Source: Solimonas soli DSM 21787 (GTDB taxonomy: Bacteria; Pseudomonadota; Gammaproteobacteria; Nevskiales; Nevskiaceae). From it: DNA of 38,047 nt. A program made the translations under genes and the position numbers. The notes below the pieces were generated by a model that was not told the origin of the DNA, ran no database searches, and worked only from the letters and a program-made list of their open reading frames with translations. Each line of letters opens with the position of its first letter. Positions within the stretch are counted from its first letter, which is position 1. Positions 16,554 through 24,794 of the stretch are shown one piece after another. The stretch covers positions 1 through 38,047 of the forward strand of contig NZ_KI440839.1 in NCBI RefSeq assembly GCF_000474945.1, written 5' to 3'.

Positions 16554-18919
16554 ACAAGAGTTTCAGCGGAAACAGGCAGCAAGGATGCGATATTCGTGTC
16601 AAGCACCGATTCCAACTTTAAATCCGGTGCGGCGCGTCGCTGTCGTGCCGCAAGTAGCGGCCCCAAGGCGTCAACAAGAAAATCCGCCGATACGTCGAGA
16701 AAAGAGCGAAATGCAACGTCGGCACTTGCTGCGAGTGCCTGCACTTTGCCCTTGCCCAATGTGTAGTCGATGGCGACGGCCGGCACTTGTAGTCCAAGCG
16801 CGAACACCAACGAGTGATAGCGCATGGCCAGAACTGCGTCTGCACCTGCGAAGACGCGCGCATAGTCCAGCGGAGTAAGTTCAGGGCCAAGCAGGGATAA
16901 ATCCATCCGGGATCGCAGATGCGGACGCTGGCGTAACAATCTGCGGTAATACCAGCGATCGTCACTACCGAAGTGATTCGTGCACATCGGCAAGGGCACT
17001 ACGGTGAGATCGTTGTGTGTGGCCAATAAGCGCTCTAGCGCGTCCAGGATGGCGCCTTCAAAGCGGCGATTGGCGTCAGCTACAACTTTTCCGGAAAGGT
17101 GTGCACCGTATTGCTGCGCGGGAAAATCACGCAGGCCGAGTATAAGTTGGCGCCCGACTGGTCGTTCAGCTGGTTGTACCTGCTCGCGAATGGCGGCCAG
17201 CCAAGTGAATGCTGGATCCTCCGCAACGTGATCTGTCGCGTCGCTAACCACAACGCCAATTTCGTGCGCAGATTCTTTCGACCGCGGGTCGCGATAAATG
17301 CGGAGACTGGCCTGATTGAGCAGGCGCGCAATGTCGCGATTGCGGTACGTTCCACCGAAGGGGCCAAGGCCGCAGCCCAGCGTCGCTGTGGGCACGCCAG
17401 ACGCGACCGCACGCTCGAACAGCACACGCATGTCGGCGATCTCGTCGATCGCCATTAACGGCCCACCTCCAAAGAACAACCCAGCAAAGTGATCGATGTT
17501 GGTCAGTGCCTGTTCAACGGTCACGATCTCGGAGCCGGTCAACTCCTCCATCTGGTCACGCGTAATTTGGCTGATATAGGGATATAAGGACACCACTGCG
17601 AACTGCACCGATCCGAGCTTTCGCCGCAGTGCCCGAATAAGTCCGGCCAGTATCGCTTTGTCTCCGAGCGTCTCAGTGCCATACCAACCACAGATGAGAT
17701 AACGCTTGGCCTCTCCTACATCACGGTGGAGATTGTAGGCAGGCGAATCCGATTTACGAATACCTGTGAGTTGCGAGATGCGGCGGTCGTAGCGCCGACG
17801 TGCCACCATTGATTTTGCCAAAGAAAGAGCTTTACTCGTCCCAGGAATACCGAGGCTCTTAAATTTAGCGAGCGCCTTGCCCGCGGCTCGCCGCGCCAGC
17901 TCGTCACGCGGTGGAATGCCAACATAGTCATGGGCGCAGTCATCGCACTTGTTGGTGATGATGTCCTGCAGGTGTGGTTGCTCACTGAAGAAGACTGCTT
18001 GGCTGTCGTCTTTGTGAATAGTGCCGAGTGTCTTGCTCTGCACAGCACAGTACAGCAGCTCACCATGAGCGGTAATGGTTGCGCCCCGATGTTGCCAGTC
18101 GCAGCCGGCGCGGCGCGATGCACCATTAACAAGTTGGCCGATCAATGAGCGGTAGAAAAACTTCTGTGCATCGCCAGGCTCGTAGTGTTCAATGAGGCCA
18201 TGAAGGAACTCGGCGATGTGGAACCGTTCAAAGTTAGTCAGCGCATAGGGGTCACGGAGATTTTCTGTATAGAGCCGCTTGTGCGGAATCCCGAGCCGAT
18301 ACTTTACATAGAGGTTCTGCTCGTGGCAGTAGTCGAACAAGTCAGCAAGTCCATAGACGTTCTCCTTGATGATGGTGCAACCGATGCGTAATGCATCGAC
18401 TTCCGGTGAATGCTTGCAAAAATCGATAACGTGTTGGGCGCGCGCAAAATTGCCAGGCTTTCCACGCACGCGATCATGCATTTCGCCAAAACCATCGAGC
18501 GAAACCATAACATCGAGCCGAGCACCGTAACGATGCGCAATGCTCCCCACTTCTCCAATGCGTTGTATCACTTCCCTGTAACGGTACGCATTAGTGATCA
18601 ACGCAATAGACTTGAGCTTAGGTAGCTCATCGAACAACACTTGCACTAGTGCAGCCAAGTCCTTGCGCAGCGTGGGTTCACCGCCATTAAGTCCGACAGT
18701 GGCCACTTCAGAGTAAAGCGGATTGCGCAGCCCTATCCGGAGTTGATCCGGAGTAATGTCTTCGGATTTTTTGTTCTCCCAAATGCGGCACATCTGGCAC
18801 TGAGAGTTGCAGATGTCGATCACCGGAAATTGGATGACGATCGGCTTCTCGAGTGCCAAAGGCCGCTGTTTGACGAGAAGCGATAGTTGCTGCAGTCGGC
18901 TGGACAAGGCAAAGGACAT
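16550..18919 (-). CDS. Radical SAM/SPASM-like - polysaccharide pyruvyltransferase fusion protein
   Basis: A 789-residue two-part protein. Residues about 25-340 form a radical SAM enzyme: the [4Fe-4S] motif C37-x3-C41-x2-C44 (CNSQCQMC), GGEPTL at 79-84, VSLDGFGEMHD, and a C-terminal cysteine group C273, C291, C325 and C328 like a SPASM/twitch auxiliary cluster. Residues about 405-789 are a polysaccharide pyruvyltransferase (WcaK/CsaB family): CGWYGTETLGDKAIL (410-424), FFGGGPLM, TLGCGLGPFGG, and MRYHSLVFALGLQVP near 725. The second half should add a pyruvate ketal from phosphoenolpyruvate; the first may do radical chemistry on the same sugar or on the nucleotide-sugar. One continuous frame without stops supports a real fusion. 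It is coupled to the GT4 gene by ATGA overlap and follows the PhyH gene by nine bases. Confidence 0.88.
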   Translation of the reverse strand: MSFALSSRLQQLSLLVKQRPLALEKPIVIQFPVIDICNSQCQMCRIWENKKSEDITPDQLRIGLRNPLYSEVATVGLNGGEPTLRKDLAALVQVLFDELPKLKSIALITNAYRYREVIQRIGEVGSIAHRYGARLDVMVSLDGFGEMHDRVRGKPGNFARAQHVIDFCKHSPEVDALRIGCTIIKENVYGLADLFDYCHEQNLYVKYRLGIPHKRLYTENLRDPYALTNFERFHIAEFLHGLIEHYEPGDAQKFFYRSLIGQLVNGASRRAGCDWQHRGATITAHGELLYCAVQSKTLGTIHKDDSQAVFFSEQPHLQDIITNKCDDCAHDYVGIPPRDELARRAAGKALAKFKSLGIPGTSKALSLAKSMVARRRYDRRISQLTGIRKSDSPAYNLHRDVGEAKRYLICGWYGTETLGDKAILAGLIRALRRKLGSVQFAVVSLYPYISQITRDQMEELTGSEIVTVEQALTNIDHFAGLFFGGGPLMAIDEIADMRVLFERAVASGVPTATLGCGLGPFGGTYRNRDIARLLNQASLRIYRDPRSKESAHEIGVVVSDATDHVAEDPAFTWLAAIREQVQPAERPVGRQLILGLRDFPAQQYGAHLSGKVVADANRRFEGAILDALERLLATHNDLTVVPLPMCTNHFGSDDRWYYRRLLRQRPHLRSRMDLSLLGPELTPLDYARVFAGADAVLAMRYHSLVFALGLQVPAVAIDYTLGKGKVQALAASADVAFRSFLDVSADFLVDALGPLLAARQRRAAPDLKLESVLDTNIASLLPVSAETLV

Positions 18920-18928
18920 ATGATCGAC

Positions 18929-19741
18929 CTAAAAGTCTACGAGCGAGCGGCCGATTCGGTTAACGATACGACGCGCAATATTCTTTTTGCGTGGTGGTTC
19001 GTAGGGCCGCGAAAAGCGCCGCTGCAAGGCAGAGGGATGGCCGCCGCGGACGACAATCGGCGCGCCGCGGGGCACATAGATTTCGTCAAAACTTTGGTAT
19101 GACGCTCGATACACCAGACGCAATGACTCCGTATGGGCTTCGTCACTGCCATGCACGACAAGTTGGTTAAAGATAAGCACATCGCCCGGATCGAGCGTAA
19201 TGAACTTGGCTTTGTCGGTATCTAGGTGGCTGACGTCCGCGCGATCATGATGTGTTTCGCCCTTCACGCGGTGCCACTTTAGGAAACCGCCCTTATGCGT
19301 GCCTGGAATAATCTTCAGCGCACCGCCGGTTTCTGTGACTGGGTCGATCGCCATCCAGGCAATGAACTTAAGCGGTTCGTCGGGTCGCGAAATAAAATCT
19401 TGGTGAAAAGGTACGCCGTTTTTTTTGCCCTTTGGCTTATACACCATGCTGTTCTCGTACAGCAGGATATCTGGACCGAGCACAGTCGTAAGAGCTTCGA
19501 GAATATCCGGATTACGTGCCAGCGCTTGGATTTCGGGATGTCGCTGGAAGAGATCGTAGAGCACGCCTTGATCAGCACGATGCCGAAGGTAGTATCTGGC
19601 GAACGGGTCTTCAAGGCCGATTTCAGCGTACTTCACAATCTCTGTGAGCAGCTTGCGCATCGCCGCAAGTGTGTTCTCGTCGAACACCTTGCGTAGCACT
19701 ATGAAGCCATCGGCTTCGAAATCATATTCACGGTTTGGCAT
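18929..19741 (-). CDS. Phytanoyl-CoA dioxygenase (PhyH) family oxygenase
   Basis: A 270-residue Fe(II)/2-oxoglutarate-dependent oxygenase of the PhyH family. The jelly-roll facial triad is visible: H113-Q-D115 in VPFHQDF and H197 in LVVHGSD, with R208 placed to bind 2-oxoglutarate. GDVLIFNQ and GALKIIPGTH are also typical. Family members hydroxylate small molecules; in this locus the substrate could be a sugar, a lipid carrier part or an acyl group, which I cannot resolve. The ATG at 19741 is preceded by CAGG and gives a normal N-terminus; the gene overlaps the acyltransferase end by 14 bases. The frame open to 19846 is not needed. It lies directly before the radical SAM-pyruvyltransferase gene, suggesting a joint tailoring step. 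Confidence 0.86.
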   Translation of the reverse strand: MPNREYDFEADGFIVLRKVFDENTLAAMRKLLTEIVKYAEIGLEDPFARYYLRHRADQGVLYDLFQRHPEIQALARNPDILEALTTVLGPDILLYENSMVYKPKGKKNGVPFHQDFISRPDEPLKFIAWMAIDPVTETGGALKIIPGTHKGGFLKWHRVKGETHHDRADVSHLDTDKAKFITLDPGDVLIFNQLVVHGSDEAHTESLRLVYRASYQSFDEIYVPRGAPIVVRGGHPSALQRRFSRPYEPPRKKNIARRIVNRIGRSLVDF

Positions 19742-20807
19742 AGGAAACCTGAGGCAGTAGTTTTTCAAAAAGCATGCGCCAAAAAGCCTTTCTATGCTCG
19801 GTGACCAGAGCCAATAGAAGGGTAAAAGCGAAGATGGCAACGGCACTGATAGCAGTGACTGCCAAATTTATAGAAAATAATCCAAACGCTGAGAAAAGAA
19901 CGATGATAGGAACATGAAACAAATACAGCGAGAAGCTTGATCCGGCAAAATATTGAATAATATGCCTGAAACGCAGGAGCGAGTCGCTTTTATCCAACAT
20001 GCACCAGCATACAATTCCGACGATCGAGGGAACGCATGCATAGTAGAAGAGGAACCAACAATGTTGCCCTGCCGGAAGGAACTGATAACCCATACCCCAG
20101 ATATCAATGAACGCTCTAAATGACGGGGGCATCACGATTGCAATAAGAAGCAGAATTGAGGCGACCAGTATCAAGTACCGCTCGTTTTGCAAAGACCTCC
20201 GAACCGATGCTTGCCTTCTGTATAGGTAGACTCCAGCAAGCCATATAGGAAACAGCAAAATAATTTTCCATCCAGAGATAAGCAGCGAAATCCCAAGAAG
20301 TAGGATGCGTTGCCTACCCCGGAAGTAGGTATGCACGCCATAGATTATGTAGTACCAAAACTCGTATGCCAGCGTCCACATCGGGCCGTTGCTGAGCCAG
20401 CGTATGCTTGCGAAACTGTTTTCATGTAGAAAACTGCTGACAAAAATAAAGTCAACCAATGCGCGTGCGGAGAACGGGTCCACATATTCGAGGTATTTCG
20501 ATACATCGACTTGACGGCCAGAGAAATCTAAAATAAAAGTTAACGCAATGGCCGGAACATAGACCGAGTAAAGTCGCACTATTCTCGCAATAAAGTAGTC
20601 TCGAAATGTTTCGTGCTTATGCTCGGAAACGAAAGCAATGAGATAACCGCTCAGCACGAAGAATATTGCAACTCCCAGAAATCCAAATGGGGCGAAGCGA
20701 TGCTGCGGGACCGTCGGAAATGCAAAATGTCCATAGTGCGCGAGAAACACCATCATCGCGGCAATCCATCGTAAAAAATCCAGCCTGACCGATAGATTCC
20801 GGTCCAT
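19728..20807 (-). CDS. Acyltransferase family 3 membrane protein (OafA-like)
   Basis: A 359-residue integral membrane O-acyltransferase with about ten transmembrane helices. The N-terminal RLDFLRWIAAMMVFLAHYGH carries the conserved Arg and catalytic-type His of the family. GVAIFFVLSGYLIA, RIVRLYSVYVPAI and FSLYLFHVPI are other family motifs. Such proteins transfer acetyl or similar groups to sugars across the inner membrane. It probably acetylates the repeat unit or the polymer, beside WcaB and WcaF. The start ATG is one base after the wzx stop, with GAGG upstream within the wzx end. Confidence 0.89.
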   Translation of the reverse strand: MDRNLSVRLDFLRWIAAMMVFLAHYGHFAFPTVPQHRFAPFGFLGVAIFFVLSGYLIAFVSEHKHETFRDYFIARIVRLYSVYVPAIALTFILDFSGRQVDVSKYLEYVDPFSARALVDFIFVSSFLHENSFASIRWLSNGPMWTLAYEFWYYIIYGVHTYFRGRQRILLLGISLLISGWKIILLFPIWLAGVYLYRRQASVRRSLQNERYLILVASILLLIAIVMPPSFRAFIDIWGMGYQFLPAGQHCWFLFYYACVPSIVGIVCWCMLDKSDSLLRFRHIIQYFAGSSFSLYLFHVPIIVLFSAFGLFSINLAVTAISAVAIFAFTLLLALVTEHRKAFWRMLFEKLLPQVSYAKP

Positions 20808-20808
20808 A

Positions 20809-22152
20809 TCAGTGCCTCAGGAGAATTAGGGATCTTAGCTTGATCTTCGCCATTGGACGCATGGGCCTACATACGAAGTCGAACACCAAGTACGCAACGG
20901 ATAGCGAAGTCAGGGTGGCAACAGCAGCGCCAACAGCACCGTACCGTGGGATCAGGATGAGATTGAGCACCACGTTGACTGACGCACCTATAAGATTGCG
21001 GAAGAGATTCAGCCGGACCTTTCGTTCCGCCATAATCCATGAGCCTGAACCCAAGCCCAGAGACATGAATAGGCCACACCAGATCTGAATGACGAGAATG
21101 GTGGCTGACTCCGCATAGCTGGCGCCATACAAAAACTTGATTGCAGGGGCGGCGAGGAATTGCACGATGGCAATAACCAGATAAGCGAGCCCGACCAGCA
21201 TCGTCATCAACTTCTGCAGTTCGCGCATGTAATCTGCGGGGCGCTCAGTCTTGATGCGGACAATAGCGGGAAATGATGATGAAATCAGTGCCATGGGCAC
21301 AAAGTACCAAGCCTCCGATAATCGCGCCGCTACGGCGAAGATGCCGGCCGCTTCTGGGCCATCAAGCTCGCGCAGCATGACCTGATCGAGTCGCATGAGC
21401 AGTAGGCCACTGAAGCCAGCGAAAATTTCGGGCCACGACTCCTGAAGTAGCCGTGCGCTAGTGCTCGCTTCGAAGGCCAGGCGCATCTTGATCAGATGAT
21501 GCCTGTGATAAATAAGAACGAGCGCCAGACTGGAGGCCGCGAAGTCCAGCAGCATGACCCACACGAAGGAGGACAAGGGTGCTTGGAAATAGAGCAACAC
21601 GAGCTTCACACCCGACGTCGCGAAAAAGGCTAGGCTGCGCGCCATTACGACCGGCTTAGAATTAACCCGTGATTGAAATAACAAATCGATGCTATCGGTC
21701 ACGCTGAAGAGAATCTGAGAGCTGACGATAGCGACAATCCATCCGTCGCCCCATCCGCTAATCCACTGCACACCTACTGCGGCCGAGTAAGCCACCACAG
21801 CGCCAGTAAGTCGCATCGTCCACATAACGGCGAGAAAGCGGCTTGCATATAATTCGTCTTTGGCGTGCTCCACCAGCTCGCGCACGAAGATCCGATCCAG
21901 TCCTAACTTGGCGAAGATCGCGAAGATGCCGGCATAGGCGATTGCAGAATTAAGTCGACCGAAGTCTGCGGGGCCAAGGTATCGGGCCATCCACACACCG
22001 ATCAGCAGCGCTGCCGTAAGGCGGATCATCTGCTCGCCCATCATCCAAGCCGCATTCGACAGCATTTTTTGTGCTGAGGGCCGATTTGAGAGCTTGGCGA
22101 ATATGCGTTGCATGGACATCTGAAGTAAGCGCAGGATGGCGTCCTTTTCCAA
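20809..22152 (-). CDS. wzx: Wzx-type polysaccharide repeat-unit flippase
   Basis: A protein of about 447 residues with twelve or more hydrophobic segments, of the MOP/polysaccharide transporter family. MLSNAAWMMGEQMIRLTAAL and VWMARYLGPADFGRLNSAIA near the N-terminus and PRYGAVGAAVATLTS near the C-terminus are typical Wzx signatures. It flips the undecaprenyl-linked repeat unit to the periplasm for Wzy. It is the first gene after a 371-bp gap that carries a good promoter, so it probably heads a sub-operon reaching to fkbM. The start is uncertain: the longest form begins with TTG at 22152, and in-frame ATGs at 22119 and 22113 are equally plausible; none has a clear ribosome binding site. Confidence 0.9.
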   Translation of the reverse strand: MEKDAILRLLQMSMQRIFAKLSNRPSAQKMLSNAAWMMGEQMIRLTAALLIGVWMARYLGPADFGRLNSAIAYAGIFAIFAKLGLDRIFVRELVEHAKDELYASRFLAVMWTMRLTGAVVAYSAAVGVQWISGWGDGWIVAIVSSQILFSVTDSIDLLFQSRVNSKPVVMARSLAFFATSGVKLVLLYFQAPLSSFVWVMLLDFAASSLALVLIYHRHHLIKMRLAFEASTSARLLQESWPEIFAGFSGLLLMRLDQVMLRELDGPEAAGIFAVAARLSEAWYFVPMALISSSFPAIVRIKTERPADYMRELQKLMTMLVGLAYLVIAIVQFLAAPAIKFLYGASYAESATILVIQIWCGLFMSLGLGSGSWIMAERKVRLNLFRNLIGASVNVVLNLILIPRYGAVGAAVATLTSLSVAYLVFDFVCRPMRPMAKIKLRSLILLRH

Positions 22153-22523
22153 GCATGCAAATTGTCGGCCTATGAATCGGCCGTTGCCACGATCATTGGC
22201 CCTTTGTATCCATCGGAGGAGTAATCTTATGCATCTTCATAGACTCCATATCCGTGAAAACGAGCCAAACATCGTCCCATTGAATTGGCACACGGATAAA
22301 GCGCCCCAAAGAAGCTGAGGTTTTGCACCAGCGACGGTTGGAGAACGAGCCTGACAACGGTGACTTAGCAGAGTCGACACGTGGATCTTGCCGGGCTGTA
22401 TATCTAATCAGATGCTTTTTGCCAATTCGGAAAATACGGCAACTCAGGGTCGATAATAAATCCCTTCCCTTGCAGCATGGGAAATTATCGTCGGCAAAAA
22501 ACGTTAATGAATAGCTCGGAGCC
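22153..22523. other. Gap between wzc and wzx
   Basis: A 371-bp stretch without a convincing gene, in an operon whose other genes mostly overlap or abut. A minus-strand frame runs through it from inside the wzc end (22193-22591), but its product resembles nothing I recognise. The gap holds a likely promoter at 22397-22425, about 245 bp before the wzx start, so a long 5' leader is possible. I see no JUMPstart/ops element. Confidence 0.5.
22397..22425 (-). promoter_or_regulatory. Internal sigma-70-like promoter before wzx
   Basis: On the minus strand TTGGCA (22420-22425) and TATACA (22397-22402) are separated by 17 bp. The -35 box matches consensus at five of six positions and the -10 at four of six, with ideal spacing. 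It would drive wzx and all the tailoring and glycosyltransferase genes downstream. Prediction only. Confidence 0.5.
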
Positions 22524-24791
22524 TTAAGTGGAGTCCGGCTTCGACTTATAGCCATAACTCGAGTAACCGTATGCATACCCATATGCGCCATAGCCGTAGC
22601 TGCCGACGCGAGCGCCGACTTGATTGAAGATCATCCCGCGGACCTTGACGCCAGCCTGTCGCAAACGCCGCACGGTCTCTTCGATGGCGCGCATCGGATG
22701 TTCTGCAGACTTGAGCACCACCATCGTCGTACCGGCAAGGCGGCCTATGATCGCGGCGTCCGTCACCGGCAATACTGGAGGCGTATCGACGAGTACATAG
22801 TCGTATTTCGCGGAGAGGTCACGCATCAGCTGCGCGAAGCGATCGTGCATGAGGATTTCGGAAGGGTTCGGCGGGCGCGTACCGCCAGCGATGAAATCCA
22901 GATTCTGGACTGCGGTTTTTCTGATGATCGCTACCTGCTCCGCCGTGCCTGTGATGTACTCGCTAATCCCCGGCTTTTGCTCCGTATTGGCATACTTGTA
23001 CAAATGGCCGCGGCGGAGATCGGCGTCGAGCACGATCGTGCGCTTCCCTGAGAGCGCCAGCACCGCGCCGAGATTGATTGATACGAAGCTCTTTCCCAGC
23101 CCTGCGATCGGACCGGTCAGCATGATGATGTTGTTCGGGGCCTCCAGCATCGCGAAGTGCAACGACGTGCGCAGGCTGCGCAACGCCTCGATCGCGAGTT
23201 CGGTACCATCCAGGGCAGCGAGAATCTGGCCTTCAGCTGCCTTCTGCTTAATGCGCCGCATTAATCGCCGCTGTACGGGCGAGTATGGGATCGAGGCGTA
23301 GGTTGGCAGGCCCAGTACGCGCTCCAGTTCTTCCGGACGGTCCACACCGCGCAACAGCGCTCGCATGGCGAATACCGTCATCGTGCCGATGAAAGCGCCG
23401 CATATAAGACCAAACACGGCTATGAGCTTCTTTTTTGGCTTTGCCGGACTCAAAGGCATCAGAGCACGATCCACGATGCGAACATTGCCCACGGTACCGG
23501 CTTTGGTGACCTGGAGTTCCTGCGCAGAATTCAGCAATGCCGTATAAAGCTGCGTGTTCACATCAAGATCGCGCATCAGGCTCAGTACTTCTTGCTGTGT
23601 CTCTGGAAGCGTGGCCACCCTTTTTTTCAGGGACTCCTGCTCGCGCTCCACGCCGGCGATCTGCTGATTCAACGAAGTCACGACAGGGTGCTGCGCCGTA
23701 TATCGCAGCAATGCCGCATCACGCTTCTGCATGAGGTCCAGACGCTGCGTTTCGAGCTCGACAGACTGTTGCAGGACGATTTGCGTCTCCTGCTGCACGT
23801 CCACCGACCCCTTCTTCAGCTTGTAGGTATTGAGCTTGGCCTGTGCTTCATCGACCTTGGCTCGCAGATCCGGCAATTGCTTTTTCAGGAAGTCCAGCGA
23901 TTGCGCTGCCTGAGCCGAGCGTCGCTCGACGTTCTGGCTCAGATAGGCATCCTCAACGGCATTGACGAATTGCGCCGAAAAGTGCCGATCATTGTCTTCG
24001 AACTGCAGATTGAGCATGCCGGAGTCGCGGGGTTGCTCGTTTACCGTCAGTCTCTCATTGAGATCCCCCAGGAGCGTCTGCAGAGCAACACGTGTCACCG
24101 TGAAACGGGTGCCCGGACGGGCGTTCAGCTCCTGCACGAAGATCGAGACCGGACCATCCGGGGTTTCCACACTCGCGCGGATGCCGGCCTTGCCCTGCAG
24201 CACAAGCTCGCCGTCCCCGTTGTTCAAAGCATAGTCGCCGTCCTGTCCCACGGTCAGCGTAAAGCCCAGGTCGTACCAGTTTTCCGGGAAGTCCAGCGCG
24301 GTGATCCGCACGCGCTCTCCGCCCCAGGCAAAGCGCCGCAGTCCCAGGGGCGCGGGTGCGGGTGCCGACAGGCCCGTACGGCGCCGCACGATCGCCTTGC
24401 CGATAACGGGAAAATAGTTCGGCTCGACGCGGATGTAGAGCTTGAGATTGTCGATTACCGAGCCCAGCACCATATTGCTCTTGATCAGCGCAATCTCGGC
24501 CGGAGCCTCGGTGGGCGGAGATCCGATCAGAGATGAAAGCTGGTCCACCGACGAGCCCAAAGCGCTCTTTTCCTTCTCGACCTGCACGAGCCCATCGGCC
24601 TGGTAAATGGGCTGGGCCGTGAGCGCATAGATCACGCTTAGCAGCGTAGTGGCCACCGTGATCGCGAGCACGATCCATTTGCCGCTCCACACAATATCGA
24701 GCAGCTCGCGAAGGTTGATTTCTTCGTCGTCCCTTGTCAGCGGGCCGGTGAGGTTCGGAGTTTGATTCTGATCGTTCACGATAAAACGCAT
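22524..24791 (-). CDS. wzc: Wzc-like polysaccharide co-polymerase and tyrosine autokinase
   Basis: A 755-residue inner-membrane protein. Transmembrane helix 1 lies at about 37-60, a long periplasmic Wzz-type region with coiled coil at about 290-400, and helix 2 at about 456-477. The cytoplasmic BY-kinase domain has a Walker A-type motif GPIAGLGKS (560-568), Walker A' TIVLDADLRRG (585-595) and Walker B YVLVDTPP (665-672). The C-terminus has eight tyrosines between 732 and 748 alternating with Gly and Ala, the autophosphorylation cluster. It controls polymer length and assembly with Wza and Wzy. The usual partner phosphatase Wzb is not encoded in the window. It begins four bases after wcaI ends. 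Confidence 0.95.
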   Translation of the reverse strand: MRFIVNDQNQTPNLTGPLTRDDEEINLRELLDIVWSGKWIVLAITVATTLLSVIYALTAQPIYQADGLVQVEKEKSALGSSVDQLSSLIGSPPTEAPAEIALIKSNMVLGSVIDNLKLYIRVEPNYFPVIGKAIVRRRTGLSAPAPAPLGLRRFAWGGERVRITALDFPENWYDLGFTLTVGQDGDYALNNGDGELVLQGKAGIRASVETPDGPVSIFVQELNARPGTRFTVTRVALQTLLGDLNERLTVNEQPRDSGMLNLQFEDNDRHFSAQFVNAVEDAYLSQNVERRSAQAAQSLDFLKKQLPDLRAKVDEAQAKLNTYKLKKGSVDVQQETQIVLQQSVELETQRLDLMQKRDAALLRYTAQHPVVTSLNQQIAGVEREQESLKKRVATLPETQQEVLSLMRDLDVNTQLYTALLNSAQELQVTKAGTVGNVRIVDRALMPLSPAKPKKKLIAVFGLICGAFIGTMTVFAMRALLRGVDRPEELERVLGLPTYASIPYSPVQRRLMRRIKQKAAEGQILAALDGTELAIEALRSLRTSLHFAMLEAPNNIIMLTGPIAGLGKSFVSINLGAVLALSGKRTIVLDADLRRGHLYKYANTEQKPGISEYITGTAEQVAIIRKTAVQNLDFIAGGTRPPNPSEILMHDRFAQLMRDLSAKYDYVLVDTPPVLPVTDAAIIGRLAGTTMVVLKSAEHPMRAIEETVRRLRQAGVKVRGMIFNQVGARVGSYGYGAYGYAYGYSSYGYKSKPDST

Positions 24792-24794
24792 TCG

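Noticed and set aside
22193-22591. Small gene in the wzc-wzx gap (minus strand, 132 codons)
   Set aside because: It overlaps the wzc end, has no ribosome binding site that I trust, and shows no recognisable domain; left as non-coding.
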